Shown: piece after piece, positions 28,001 to 42,000 of the stretch
Numbering within the stretch: position 1 is the first letter of the stretch
Layout: each line of letters begins with the position of its first letter
NCBI RefSeq assembly: GCF_000092905.1
Contig: NC_014098.1
Coordinates: 2,728,001 to 2,792,000 of the forward strand
DNA: 64,000 nucleotides
Origin: Kyrpidia tusciae DSM 2912
Lineage (GTDB): Bacteria > Bacillota > Bacilli > Kyrpidiales > Kyrpidiaceae
Reading direction: 5' to 3'
Translations under genes and position numbers: made by a program
The notes under the pieces: generated by a model
What the model saw: only the letters and a program-made list of their open reading frames with translations
Database searches by the model: none
What the model was told of the DNA's origin: nothing

Positions 28001-31000
28001 ACGAACCCCCGCATACGCCGGACATTACTTCCTGAACGCCACGAGGTTTCCATTCCTCATAGGCACGCTACGAACCGCTCAGCTGGGGGCCGGAAAAGCA
28101 GGTCATCGAGATGTTTCCATTCCTCATAGGCACGCTACGAACTCCATGCGATGGCTGCTGGGTTGCAACATGATATTAAGGTTTCCATTCCTCATAGGCA
28201 CGCTACGAACGATTTCGCCGGTGTCTGCCCATGTCTGTCCAGTCGGGGTTTCCATTCCTCATAGGCACGCTACGAACCCGGAACCGGCGGCGTGAAGGGA
28301 GGCGATAGGTTGACGTTTCCATTCCTCATAGGCACGCTACGAACCCGCTATCAAATCGACTGAGGAGGGGATAACATGTGTTTCCATTCCTCATAGGCAC
28401 GCTACGAACTCGAGGGCGCCATAGGCGTAGGGATCGGCGGCCAGGTTTCCATTCCTCATAGGCACGCTACGAACTGGTAGGTCATGCGCCACCACTCTCC
28501 CGGATCGCCTGAAGTTTCCATTCCTCATAGGCACGCTACGAACTCTCATGCGCCTTCGCCGCCTGCTCCAGCGCGGACTCTGGTTTCCATTCCTCATAGG
28601 CACGCTACGAACACACCTATTCGTGGAGCAGGTGGGAGCGGGAAGAGAGCAGTTTCCATTCCTCATAGGCACGCTACGAACCCCGAACCGCGCTCAAAGA
28701 CCACGAGAATTTCACATGTTTCCATTCCTCATAGGCACGCTACGAACGCCGATCAACTCTGCAATCGCTCGCACGATCTCATTACGCGTTTCCATTCCTC
28801 ATAGGCACGCTACGAACCACGTCCACGCGGACGCCACCTCTCCGACCTATTCGGCGTTTCCATTCCTCATAGGCACGCTACGAACCGCGGTCCCGGCCAG
28901 AATGTCCGCCGCCTTGGATGCCGAGTTTCCATTCCTCATAGGCACGCTACGAACCCATCTTGGTCGGCCTGTCTTCTGGCTGGCCAACCAGAAGTTTCCA
29001 TTCCTCATAGGCACGCTACGAACGGCGCCAGGGATGGCGGCCGCCAACATCTCCGATTCAACGTGTTTCCATTCCTCATAGGCACGCTACGAACGGCGAT
29101 CCCATCCAAACCGACTGGCTACAGGGTGTCATGTTTCCATTCCTCATAGGCACGCTACGAACTCCTTTGTCGCCCAACCCTGCTGGTAGGCGAGTTTCGT
29201 TTCCATTCCTCATAGGCACGCTACGAACCTTCAGCCAAACACCACCTTCCTGTCCGGTTCGCCCCGGTTTCCATTCCTCATAGGCACGCTACGAACCGAG
29301 GAACCGGCGCCAGCGGAGCGTCGGTGTGGTCGGAGTTTCCATTCCTCATAGGCACGCTACGAACTGTACTGGCCGGATTCGATTTCGCTGCGAAAGCGAT
29401 TGTTTCCATTCCTCATAGGCACGCTACGAACCTTCAGCCAAACACCACCTTCCTGTCCGGTTCGCCCCGGTTTCCATTCCTCATAGGCACGCTACGAACT
29501 CGATTGGCTGAAGGGGCAGATGGCACAAGAGAGCGGGTTTCCATTCCTCATAGGCACGCTACGAACGCAGGGCCGCACCGAGTCATGTGTGCTGATCTTG
29601 AATGTTTCCATTCCTCATAGGCACGCTACGAACCACCTGAGCGGCCTGATCACGCCGTTCGGCTCGATCACGGTTTCCATTCCTCATAGGCACGCTACGA
29701 ACAGGCGTGTTCCTGCTGTTCCACGATGGGCGAATGGTGTTTCCATTCCTCATAGGCACGCTACGAACCGTTCGGCGCGGATCGGTTGAGGAGCGGACGA
29801 TGGAGTTTCCATTCCTCATAGGCACGCTACGAACACGTCGAGAGGCGGATTGCGGCCGACACGGGCGGTGCGATGTTTCCATTCCTCATAGGCACGCTAC
29901 GAACGCCTGACCATCTTCACTGGATGCGGGGATCCCTCCCAGTAGTTTCCATTCCTCATAGGCACGCTACGAACCAAGGAACTCGAAAAAATCCCTGTGC
30001 GCATCGACGGTTTCCATTCCTCATAGGCACGCTACGAACGTCGAATTGCACCACCTGGTTCGAACTCGTCACATGTTTCCATTCCTCATAGGCACGCTAC
30101 GAACGCCCTTGTTCGATATTTCCAATTTGTGTTCCAATATCTCCGTTTCCATTCCTCATAGGCACGCTACGAACTCCTCACGGGCCGTAGTATCCCGGCG
30201 TACCACTGAGTGTGTTTCCATTCCTCATAGGCACGCTACGAACGATCAGATCCCTGCATACTTTGTGTCCAGTTGACCGGTTTCCATTCCTCATAGGCAC
30301 GCTACGAACCTTTGCGCGGCCCGGTCAGGGTAGTGTGGACCATGAGGCGTTTCCATTCCTCATAGGCACGCTACGAACAATCCGTTTCACCAGGATGCGC
30401 TGGCTCAACAGGCGAGTTTCCATTCCTCATAGGCACGCTACGAACCCACGGTGGTGCAGTCGATCCAGCTCAGCATGACCCGCGTTTCCATTCCTCATAG
30501 GCACGCTACGAACACCGGCAGGACCAACGGCAGACGGCATGACACAGGGGACGGTTTCCATTCCTCATAGGCACGCTACGAACTACCACGCAACTCCATA
30601 AAGACGCGATTCACCGCCGCAGTTTCCATTCCTCATAGGCACGCTACGAACGCCGTCGTCCCATTCTTCGACGTGATCGATGTCCGAGTTTCCATTCCTC
30701 ATAGGCACGCTACGAACCTCCCAGGACTGTACTTGCTCCCGTCGCATGCCGCGTTTCCATTCCTCATAGGCACGCTACGAACCATCTTCGGAGGTTTCGC
30801 CTGCCAGCAGTATCGGCTGGTTTCCATTCCTCATAGGCACGCTACGAACAGAAGAGAAGACAAATGAACTAAGTAGTGGTGGTGGTGAGTTTCCATTCCT
30901 CATAGGCACGCTACGAACATGGACTGGTGCTTGTGGAAGTTCATCAGGTACAGGGTTTCCATTCCTCATAGGCACGCTACGAACGGTAGTAAAGGGCGGT

Positions 31001-34000
31001 CGCGCATCAAAGAAGAGCACCAGTTTCCATTCCTCATAGGCACGCTACGAACTCTACAGCGAATTCATTGGCTTCACGCTCGATTTTGTGTTTCCATTCC
31101 TCATAGGCACGCTACGAACACGTCCGCGAAATCCGTCGACGGGTCCTGCACCCTCGGGTTTCCATTCCTCATAGGCACGCTACGAACTGCCGATTCGGTT
31201 ATCCGACCAGGCACGGGGGTTGTAGTTTCCATTCCTCATAGGCACGCTACGAACGAGCGTTTCTATCACGCGCATCTGGCTCTCCAACAGCGCGTTTCCA
31301 TTCCTCATAGGCACGCTACGAACGCGTGCAGGGAGGTGAAGGCGTGAACCTGACACCGACGGTTTCCATTCCTCATAGGCACGCTACGAACCGCGACATC
31401 GACTTTGAGCGCGGGGTTGCGCGTATCAACGTTTCCATTCCTCATAGGCACGCTACGAACTTTCTGAAGCAGCTAGCGTATTCGTGGCAGTGAAAGATGA
31501 GTTTCCATTCCTCATAGGCACGCTACGAACGTGTTGACGCGGGAATGTTTTTCCCGCGTTTTTCTTTGCTAGTTTCCATTCCTCATAGGCACGCTACGAA
31601 CGGTCACGTTCATCGCAGTCTAGACGCTGCGGAAAGATGTTGTTTCCATTCCTCATAGGCACGCTACGAACTTTCTAGCACGTGGTTAGGTGACGTTGAA
31701 TTGAGTGTTTGTTTCCATTCCTCATAGGCACGCTACGAACCCTTTTTCACTCCCACCTCACCACCCTCCTGATCCGGTTTCCATTCCTCATAGGCACGCT
31801 ACGAACTAAATAGTCCATCATGATAGTACAGGTTATTATACGGTTTCCATTCCTCATAGGCACGCTACGAACGGCGATGTGATGCCACACGTCCTCGAAG
31901 GTCCAGTCGGTTTCCATTCCTCATAGGCACGCTACGAACCTCCCGATACCAGTGGGGATTCCCCCAGGTGAGAAATTCGGTTTCCATTCCTCATAGGCAC
32001 GCTACGAACCAGCAGATAAACACGGTATAATAACGTTTATGTGCTCGGTTTCCATTCCTCATAGGCACGCTACGAACCCGCGCACCACATCTCGTTCCCG
32101 TCCGGGCTGTACTCGTTTCCATTCCTCATAGGCACGCTACGAACGGGCAAAGCGGAGTTGCGGACAGCATCACCCGGAGAAGTTTCCATTCCTCATAGGC
32201 ACGCTACGAACCCAGAAGACGTTGGCGATCGAAGGTGTGTCTGCGGTGTTTCCATTCCTCATAGGCACGCTACGAACCCGACGATATACCAACCAGCCTC
32301 CGGGATGGTACTCTCGGGTTTCCATTCCTCATAGGCACGCTACGAACGAGGTTTTGTTCCTTTTATCGACGTTTCTTTTCGGAACAGTTTCCATTCCTCA
32401 TAGGCACGCTACGAACCGAAGACCTAATCAGACTTCACACTCCGCCACCGGAAATGTTTCCATTCCTCATAGGCACGCTACGAACTCACCAGAGCGCTCA
32501 TTGTTTTCCTCCTCTCACGCCGTTTCCATTCCTCATAGGCACGCTACGAACCCCGGACCCGTACCCGTCGAACTTCTATACCCTTTGCGTGTTTCCATTC
32601 CTCATAGGCACGCTACGAACTCTGCGCCTCCTAGCAGATCCGAGAGGTATGCTTCCAGTTTCCATTCCTCATAGGCACGCTACGAACACTCGTCACGCCT
32701 CCTCCCCCAACTCTTCCAACGCCTCTTGTTTCCATTCCTCATAGGCACGCTACGAACACGACCGTAGCCCTCCCCATGTCTGGCCTGTCATTTGTGAGTT
32801 TCCATTCCTCATAGGCACGCTACGAACCGCCCGCAAAGCGCGTGAACTCGAAGCGATCAACGTCGTTTCCATTCCTCATAGGCACGCTACGAACTCCGGG
32901 GTGGAACGGGACGCTGTGGACCACCATGTGTTTCCATTCCTCATAGGCACGCTACGAACCTGAAGTTCATCCTCAACGCTGAGAGTGTGAAACAGGTTTC
33001 CATTCCTCATAGGCACGCTACGAACGTTGTGGCAACAGGTCGGCTCGTACATTGGTGCGGGTTTCCATTCCTCATAGGCACGCTACGAACAGCACGATGT
33101 CGCGGATGGGTTTGCCGTGCACTTTCTCGTTTCCATTCCTCATAGGCACGCTACGAACGAAAAACGACCGGCCTGAAATAAACTGGAAAGCCGTGTTTCC
33201 ATTCCTCATAGGCACGCTACGAACGTTGCAGCCGCTTGTCATCGGCCGCCAGCCACGGCTCGGTTTCCATTCCTCATAGGCACGCTACGAACGGAGACTC
33301 ATTGCTGAATCTCCCTGCTCACAGTCAGTTGTTTCCATTCCTCATAGGCACGCTACGAACCTTACTAATCCCGTAGTATTTATAGACTTTTTCCTCGATG
33401 TTTCCATTCCTCATAGGCACGCTACGAACAGATTTGGACAAACGCGGCCCGTGAATGTGCATATGAGTTTCCATTCCTCATAGGCACGCTACGAACCCGG
33501 CGGTTTTCCCAAAGCACGTGGGTGTGCCAAAACTGGTTTCCATTCCTCATAGGCACGCTACGAACGACGCCCAAGATTATCATCAGAATCGACCCGCCAG
33601 CGACGTTTCCATTCCTCATAGGCACGCTACGAACAAATTCCCAACAAGACGAAAGGATTGCGATGATCTGGTTTCCATTCCTCATAGGCACGCTACGAAC
33701 TACTTCTGTTTGCTCTTTCCCTCTGGTGTCAGTCGGAAGTTTCCATTCCTCATAGGCACGCTACGAACGATGCAAAATATCCCGGGGCGCGCGGGAACAA
33801 CTTGTTTCCATTCCTCATAGGCACGCTACGAACCGCCATGGCGATGGCCGCCACCGAGGTTGATGCTCTTCCGAGTTTCCATTCCTCATAGGCACGCTAC
33901 GAACCCATGGCGGCCTTTTGCTCTTCCCATCCTCCGCTGGCAAGTTTCCATTCCTCATAGGCACGCTACGAACACACTGGTTTACCAGTCGCTTTTTGAA

Positions 34001-37000
34001 TTTCCAGCTGTTTCCATTCCTCATAGGCACGCTACGAACCCGAATGTGCTGGCGATGACCACTACGTACAAGTGGTTTCCATTCCTCATAGGCACGCTAC
34101 GAACCACTCCTGCCGATATCGGCGCCGCCAGTCTGAGTGTCGTTTCCATTCCTCATAGGCACGCTACGAACGCATTGCAGTTTTTGCCGTGGCCGGTCTG
34201 GTGTACATCGGTTTCCATTCCTCATAGGCACGCTACGAACCCGCCCCCTCCGCCTTCTACATCTGAGGAATCGGAGTTTCCATTCCTCATAGGCACGCTA
34301 CGAACAAGAGGCGATGGACCAGCCCGGCCGAGGCTGACCGGGGTTTCCATTCCTCATAGGCACGCTACGAACCCGCCTTTTTATTTCTTCCACGAATTGC
34401 CTTCCATGCAGTTTCCATTCCTCATAGGCACGCTACGAACCGGGCCCGTCGCATTGCCCGGACAGAGGCCGCTTTCGCGTAGTTTCCATTCCTCATAGGC
34501 ACGCTACGAACCCCGATGTCCAAGAGTGGACAAGCTGAGAAGCCCCAGTTTCCATTCCTCATAGGCACGCTACGAACCGATTGATTATGTTGTATGGTTT
34601 GGCTGCGTTGCAACTTGTTTCCATTCCTCATAGGCACGCTACGAACCTGCTTTTCTGGTATTTACTTGTTTCGTCGCTTTCTAAGTTTCCATTCCTCATA
34701 GGCACGCTACGAACTTATACCCAACCCTAAAGGATCCGATGACCCTATTGAAGTTTCCATTCCTCATAGGCACGCTACGAACCCGTTATCAGATAATCTT
34801 TACTATCTACAGAGTGATGTTTCCATTCCTCATAGGCACGCTACGAACTCCTTGCGCCCTTCCCGTTCTTCTCGTTCCTTGATTTCAGTTTCCATTCCTC
34901 ATAGGCACGCTACGAACCTTTTTTCTCTTCTTTATCCAGCTTTTTCGCTAAGGTTTCCATTCCTCATAGGCACGCTACGAACCCAAACAGTTCTGAGAAC
35001 TGGGATCTCGATCCCGCAAGTTTCCATTCCTCATAGGCACGCTACGAACCTTCAAGCACCTTAGCCTGCTCAACGTCCACATTAAATCGTTTCCATTCCT
35101 CATAGGCACGCTACGAACGCGTATGTCTCAATGACGTACTGAATCGCTCGAATCGAGTTTCCATTCCTCATAGGCACGCTACGAACTTTCGATAGTGCGT
35201 ATTTTAATTGGACTGTTTCCTAAAGTTTCCATTCCTCATAGGCACGCTACGAACATAGTTCATTCCCTTCTTTTATTGCTACGAATACGTGTTTCCATTC
35301 CTCATAGGCACGCTACGAACCGCGACGGTGGACAAAGACCGAGATGGAACAGGCAGTGGTTTCCATTCCTCATAGGCACGCTACGAACGGATCGACACGT
35401 TCGACAACGTGAACATCATCGGTGACCCGTTTCCATTCCTCATAGGCACGCTACGAACCCTGCACGTCCCGGTCAATCCGCCGGAGATCAAGATGTTTCC
35501 ATTCCTCATAGGCACGCTACGAACCGTGCGCGTGCTGGATGACCGCATGGCCGGGCACATTGGGGTTTCCATTCCTCATAGGCACGCTACGAACTGGGAC
35601 AGAAACCGTGATGTCATCGGTCCTGATCCGTTTCCATTCCTCATAGGCACGCTACGAACGAGGCCCGTTCCAAGGCCGTCGAGGCCCTGGCGTTGTAGTT
35701 TCCATTCCTCATAGGCACGCTACGAACTGATGAGCGCCTCCTCCTTCACCTTTCTCGCCGCTTCCGGTTTCCATTCCTCATAGGCACGCTACGAACGTCG
35801 GTTCCGGGAAAACCCACTTGCTCTGCGCAATCGCGTTTCCATTCCTCATAGGCACGCTACGAACCAGGTCCATGGAGTAGTTCGCCTCGATCATCAGGTG
35901 CGTGTTTCCATTCCTCATAGGCACGCTACGAACGGGCCGTGACGGAAAACCGACGGGCGAACCGGCGGACGAATAGTTTCCATTCCTCATAGGCACGCTA
36001 CGAACGCGGAGATCGAGGCGCTGGAGAACAGCGCAAAGGAGGGTTTCCATTCCTCATAGGCACGCTACGAACTATGGGCGCAGGAGGTGCTCCGGCGCGG
36101 GTTCGCTTCTAGTTTCCATTCCTCATAGGCACGCTACGAACCCTTGCTCCCGTTGTTACTATTGGTCATCGCAGAAGTTTCCATTCCTCATAGGCACGCT
36201 ACGAACACAGGAAGGTCCTCGCGGCCGAGCGGGCCCGCATCAAGTTTCCATTCCTCATAGGCACGCTACGAACCCCCGAATGGCGTCCGTGCCGAACATG
36301 GTCTGGAGGGCATGTTTCCATTCCTCATAGGCACGCTACGAACGAGGGTGTTGTTCTTTCTCACGTGGCCCGCCGCCTCACACGTTTCCATTCCTCATAG
36401 GCACGCTACGAACTGTTCTGCGCCTCATAGCAGATCCGAGAGGTATGCTTCCAGTTTCCATTCCTCATAGGCACGCTACGAACGGCACTGGCCGGGGGAC
36501 ACCGATTGTTCCGGCTGTGACGAGGTTTCCATTCCTCATAGGCACGCTACGAACTCGCGATGAACGGTCCGGCGTTCTCTTTCAGTGCGTTTTGTTTCCA
36601 TTCCTCATAGGCACGCTACGAACCCACCATCGTTGCTCAGTCCGGATGCGTCTCCGGAAGAGGTTTCCATTCCTCATAGGCACGCTACGAACATCCACTT
36701 CCACGCCCGGATCTCTCCGAGCGGGAGGTGTTTCCATTCCTCATAGGCACGCTACGAACCAAGTTGCGGGCCGAGCTCTTGGGAGAAACGGACGAGTTTC
36801 CATTCCTCATAGGCACGCTACGAACCGAATACAAGGCTCTGCGCGACCGTCTGTTCGAGGAGAAGTTTCCATTCCTCATAGGCACGCTACGAACTTCCGG
36901 GCGGCTTCGTAGAAATCATTCGGTCGATCCCAGTTTCCATTCCTCATAGGCACGCTACGAACGAAGGATGAAGCGAAGATCATCCGGCTTCGGTTCCTCG

Positions 37001-40000
37001 AGTTTCCATTCCTCATAGGCACGCTACGAACTTTGGGGTTCCCGAATACCTCACGCATTGCCTTGTCGGGTTTCCATTCCTCATAGGCACGCTACGAACT
37101 CCGTCGGCTTGTGGGTTCGATATGAGGTGGACGGACGGTTTCCATTCCTCATAGGCACGCTACGAACTCATGACGGGGATGCGGAAGGGCGAAATCCTGG
37201 CGCTGTTTCCATTCCTCATAGGCACGCTACGAACGCCGATCGAAAACCGGATGGCCTCCACGATCCGGCAGTTTCCATTCCTCATAGGCACGCTACGAAC
37301 CTGAACCTCTTGCATTCCTGTTTCCTCGTCGGGAACGTTTCCATTCCTCATAGGCACGCTACGAACCCCCCGGTTAAACCTTCCTGTGGCCGCGACGAGC
37401 TCGTGTTTCCATTCCTCATAGGCACGCTACGAACTTCGAAGCGCCATCGCGATGACGTGTTTCTCACCGAGGTGTTTCCATTCCTCATAGGCACGCTACG
37501 AACAGCACCGCAAATTCTCGAGAATTCGACTCGACCGAGACAGTTTCCATTCCTCATAGGCACGCTACGAACGAGAAAACGTCAACCCGAAACTTATCCG
37601 TGCTTGTCAAATGTTTCCATTCCTCATAGGCACGCTACGAACATGGTAGCGTCGTTCGTTGCGCGTTCGTTATGCATAAGTTTCCATTCCTCATAGGCAC
37701 GCTACGAACGACAGGGTTCATGTGGTCCAGGCCAGGAAACAGCGAGTTTCCATTCCTCATAGGCACGCTACGAACGGCCTCATGACCGGCCACGCATTCG
37801 GCACTCACACATTCGTTTCCATTCCTCATAGGCACGCTACGAACGCAGCTGCGCAGGCGCGGGCTGCACGTTGTGGAAGCTGAGTTTCCATTCCTCATAG
37901 GCACGCTACGAACTGTCTGCGGTGCTGGGCCGGTCGGAACAAGCAGTCAAACAGTTTCCATTCCTCATAGGCACGCTACGAACTCCGTAATTATCGTGGA
38001 GAATACAACTTCATGCGGTGTTTCCATTCCTCATAGGCACGCTACGAACTCATTAGCGAGCGGGAATGGTACGACTTACTCCCCGAAGTTTCCATTCCTC
38101 ATAGGCACGCTACGAACTCCAGAGAGGTGGCCGACCTCCGCATTCAGGCGCAGTTTCCATTCCTCATAGGCACGCTACGAACCCTGGCCGGGTAGATGTG
38201 AATAACGGTTTGACCTTGTGGTTTCCATTCCTCATAGGCACGCTACGAACGTGTTCGTCTATCGCGATGGGAAGGCCATCATCGAGGTTTCCATTCCTCA
38301 TAGGCACGCTACGAACGGTGTCCATCTTTGGGATGCCGAAGCTGGCCAAGTCGACGAGCTTCCATTCCTCATAGGCACGCTACGAACTGAACACCGGATC
38401 GGCTCGACACGGTGGTCCGTCTCGTCGTTTCCATTCCTCATAGGCACGCTACGAACGCTTCCCACAGAGCTGCAGTGAGGGGGATAACCAGTGGAGTTTC
38501 CATTCCTCATAGGCACGCTACGAACCACCAAAAATGAGATCATCATATCTTCTGCCGCAGCCAGGTTTCCATTCCTCATAGGCACGCTACGAACACGGCA
38601 CACCACCGCTTACATAGATTGGAAATGTGGCGTGTTTCCATTCCTCATAGGCACGCTACGAACCCGCAGACGCTGAGAAGGATTTCCCGGCGTTTTTTCG
38701 TTTCCATTCCTCATAGGCACGCTACGAACTGGGGGTGCCGAACATGGACCGTTGGGACATCGTGTAGTTTCCATTCCTCATAGGCACGCTACGAACGCGG
38801 GACTCTTCGATGCGGGCGATCTGAAACAGCTGGGTTTCCATTCCTCATAGGCACGCTACGAACTTTGGATGGCTTCGACCTCACTGTATCCACCGGCGCG
38901 TTTCCATTCCTCATAGGCACGCTACGAACCGGCGGTGCAGGCGAGCATGACCCCGCCTGCTGCCAAGAGGTTTCCATTCCTCATAGGCACGCTACGAACC
39001 GGGAGACCGGGGAGCCGCACCAGAATACATGAGGCGGTTTCCATTCCTCATAGGCACGCTACGAACCCCGCAAGGACGCAACGAAAATGAGGCCTGTTTT
39101 CAAAGTTTCCATTCCTCATAGGCACGCTACGAACAGCAATCGATACCGCCGGAAAAACCGTTGAATCGGTGTTTCCATTCCTCATAGGCACGCTACGAAC
39201 GAAATGTCGGGGTGGACGCACTTCCGCCCAAGCCGTCGGTTTCCATTCCTCATAGGCACGCTACGAACTAGGCTGCTGCCGCTTGGGCTTCCATCATCCT
39301 TATTTCGTGTTTCCATTCCTCATAGGCACGCTACGAACGGTACACGAATTTTTGGGAGTACACCCCGGGGGATTTCGGTTTCCATTCCTCATAGGCACGC
39401 TACGAACGGTACACGAATTTTTGGGAGTACACCCCGGGGGATTTCGGTTTCCATTCCTCATAGGCACGCTACGAACCGGAAGCCGAGTCCGAAGTGGGTT
39501 TGGCCCGATCCCGGTTTCCATTCCTCATAGGCACGCTACGAACGATGAAGTCGTAGAGGGACTTCTTTGCATCCTCTGGGTTTCCATTCCTCATAGGCAC
39601 GCTACGAACTTTGTATCATCCGCACCGACGACCTGAGCGAACCCGTTTCCATTCCTCATAGGCACGCTACGAACCCTCAACCGCCGAGTCCGCCGCAGCC
39701 GCAACCGGTTCCGGTTTCCATTCCTCATAGGCACGCTACGAACAAGATCATGGAGTCGGATACGCGGAAGGTCATGCCGGTCGTTTCCATTCCTCATAGG
39801 CACGCTACGAACCGGACAAAAAGGGTATATCATGGGATATGGCTATACGGAGTTTCCATTCCTCATAGGCACGCTACGAACATCCGAAAACGACAGCACA
39901 GAGATTCGAGGAAATCCGTTTCCATTCCTCATAGGCACGCTACGAACCTGACAACGGCCTTTTTCGAGATAGTGGTATCCGAGTTTCCATTCCTCATAGG

Positions 40001-40077
40001 CACGCTACGAACGGAGACAGGCACCCCCTTTCCGTACTTGAGATCGAGTTTCCATTCCTCATAGGCACGCTACGAAC
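22070..40077 (-). CRISPR. CRISPR array, leader-distal block (267 repeats)
   Basis: The 30-bp repeat reads on the plus strand GTTTCCATTCCTCATAGG followed by CACGCTACGAAC. My line-by-line count is 267 copies here with spacers of about 35-41 bases (mean period 67.6). On the minus strand the repeat ends ATGGAAAC, the 8-nt handle type of I-B/I-A/III repeats, so transcription is right to left and this is the older part. Nearly all copies are identical; I noticed only two variants, at 27017 (CATAGCTACG) and 38358 (second base T to C). Even the terminal repeat at 22070 is intact. Open frames across it are artefacts of the repeat. Confidence 0.98.
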
Positions 40078-40149
40078 ACAGGTCTTTCATGTCACTGTCC
40101 TCCTCGTATGATAGTAGTAGAAGGTCTTCTTCGTTGAATTTCCAGTAGG

Positions 40150-40760
40150 TCCGGAACTGCTGGAGCAGCGCTGGAGAACTTCCAGAGCCGGCTCTTTTAT
40201 CCATCCCTATGAGACAGCTGCTCATAGGGGTGGAGGTGGTGGGCTTCCCCATCCACATCTGTTGGTGTAGGTCGGTTGTCGGCGTGTCTTGGTCTGGCCA
40301 TGTTTGTGGATCATCTGGATGGGGAAGTTCCCATCGCCGTTGGTTATTGAATCCATCGCGTTTGGTCTTGGAGTTGCACAACCGTCACTCCGTTTCTTTG
40401 TCATGCCTTTGTTCCTTGATAATTCCATATCTCTCCACCTCCAGTCGGGGGAAGCCCCAACGTGTTTGGTCGGTGGAGATTTCGACAGCCCGGCCTGCCT
40501 GTGGGACAATGGGATCAGCAAGTCTTTCTCGGGAGATTTCTTCCCCTCCTTGCGGACCGTTTGGTACTGCTGTGGAAAGCCTGCTACCCAGGATCCACCA
40601 CCCATGCTCTAACCACTGGTTGCGCCTCCATCCCGGATGGGGTGTAGTGGCCCGCAATTGACATCCGGATGGATGAGTGCTGATGACGAGGCTGAGGTCG
40701 GTGGTTCCCACGGGCACCCAGGTCCGGGACTGGCTTGACTCTTCCCCGAACGGAGGTGAA
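40150..40760 (+). ncRNA. Candidate bridge RNA region of the IS110 element
   Basis: About 600 non-coding bases precede the transposase. They hold strong stems, e.g. CCCTATGAG-7-CTCATAGGG (40205-40229), and repeated GGGGAAG/CCCCA-type pairings. IS110-group elements encode a bridge RNA in the left end that pairs with target and donor DNA. The length is greater than the 200-300 bases usual for such left ends, so only part may be RNA. Boundaries and loops are not determined. Confidence 0.4.
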
Positions 40761-40764
40761 TCCG

Positions 40765-42000
40765 TTGCCGAAACTGCATGTTGGGATCGACGTGAGCTTG
40801 AAGGCCCACCATATTCAATTTATGGATGAGGCCGGTCAGAACTTGGCCTCGTTTCAGATCTCCAATGACCCACAGGGAGCCGACACTCTCATTCACAAGG
40901 TCTTGGAGATCACAGAGACCAAGCACATGGATCGCGTCGTTGTCGGCATGGAGGCGACAGCCAACCTCGGCTGGCATCTGGCCCATTACCTCAAACAACA
41001 ACTCGAGGACCATGCACCACACCTCGACGCTCAGATTCACGTCTTAAACGCGCGGAGAGTGGCTCGTTTCAAGAAGGCGTATGACCACCTTCCCAAAAAC
41101 GACCGCATCGATGCCTGGGTGATTGCGGACCACCTGCGGTTTGGCCGTCTCCCACAAGCCATGACAGACACGATCCGATACGAAGCGCTTCAACGTCTCA
41201 CCCGGACTCGGTTTCATGTGATGCAGACCATGTCTCGGGACAAGACCTTCTTCCTGAACCAGCTGTTTCTTAAGTTCAGTGGTCTGCGTCAAGACAACCC
41301 GTTCTCCGATACTTTCGGTGCCACGTCGCTCGCCGTCATTCAGGAGCTGGAGCCTGAACAAATCGCTGCGATGCCCCTTGAGGATCTTGTGGCGCTCTTG
41401 GTCGACAAAAGCAGAAACAAGTTTGACGACCCAAAGCAGATCGCACAGGAACTCCAAAAGGTTGCACGCAGGTCCTTTCGACTGGACAAGGTGATGCAGG
41501 ATCCCGTCAATCTGTCGCTGTCCGTTACCCTCAGCGTGATCCAGCACATGGACGCTGAGGTGAAGAAACTCGACCGAGCGATTGCCAGGCTGATGAAAGC
41601 GATCCCAAATACCCTCGAGTCGGTCAAGGGCATCGGCCCTGTATACGCAGCCGGAATCATAGCCGAAGTCGGCGACATTCGACGTTTCAAGAACCACAAC
41701 GCCTTAGCCAAGTACGCCGGACTGGTCTGGAATCAGTACCAATCCGGGGAGTACGAAGCCGATGAAACATCCCGAATGCGTACTGGGAACAAGTACCTGC
41801 GCTATTATCTGATTCAAGCTGCGGACCAGGTTCGCCGCCATGATTCCGAGTACGCCGAGTTTTACCGCAAGAAGCACGACGAAGCGCTGAAGCACCAACA
41901 TAAAAGAGCCCTCGTCCTGACTGCAAGAAAACTGGTACGCTTGGTGTTCACACTACTGAGCACCAATCAGCTGTACACACCCCCGGAGAGGAGGAGATAA
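40765..42000 (+). CDS. IS110-family transposase (DEDD recombinase)
   Basis: 411 residues. The RuvC-like DEDD set is readable as D9 (GIDVS), E63 (GMEAT), D103 and D106 (KNDRIDAW). The C-terminal Transposase_20 part has SVKGIGPVYAAGIIAEVGDI and KYAGLVWNQYQSG, with the Ser of QSGEY as candidate catalytic serine, then RTGNKYLR. The enzyme recombines element ends and target using a bridge RNA. TTG at 40765 is chosen since GGAGG lies eight bases upstream; GTG at 40756 is the alternative. The gene reads opposite to array transcription. No frameshift is seen, so it may be active. Confidence 0.92.
   Translation: MPKLHVGIDVSLKAHHIQFMDEAGQNLASFQISNDPQGADTLIHKVLEITETKHMDRVVVGMEATANLGWHLAHYLKQQLEDHAPHLDAQIHVLNARRVARFKKAYDHLPKNDRIDAWVIADHLRFGRLPQAMTDTIRYEALQRLTRTRFHVMQTMSRDKTFFLNQLFLKFSGLRQDNPFSDTFGATSLAVIQELEPEQIAAMPLEDLVALLVDKSRNKFDDPKQIAQELQKVARRSFRLDKVMQDPVNLSLSVTLSVIQHMDAEVKKLDRAIARLMKAIPNTLESVKGIGPVYAAGIIAEVGDIRRFKNHNALAKYAGLVWNQYQSGEYEADETSRMRTGNKYLRYYLIQAADQVRRHDSEYAEFYRKKHDEALKHQHKRALVLTARKLVRLVFTLLSTNQLYTPPERRR

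Noticed and set aside
40205..40229. CTCATAGG in the IS110 left-end hairpin equals eight bases of the CRISPR repeat, suggesting a guide to the repeat
   Set aside because: It lies in a stem, not a loop. An 8-base match to some part of a 30-base repeat within 700 bases is not rare, and the insertion is in spacer DNA.
40222..40605. 127-codon minus-strand frame in the IS110 left end as a passenger gene
   Set aside because: Composition is proline/glycine shadow-like, there is no ribosome binding site and the region is strongly structured; a non-coding RNA is a better reading.
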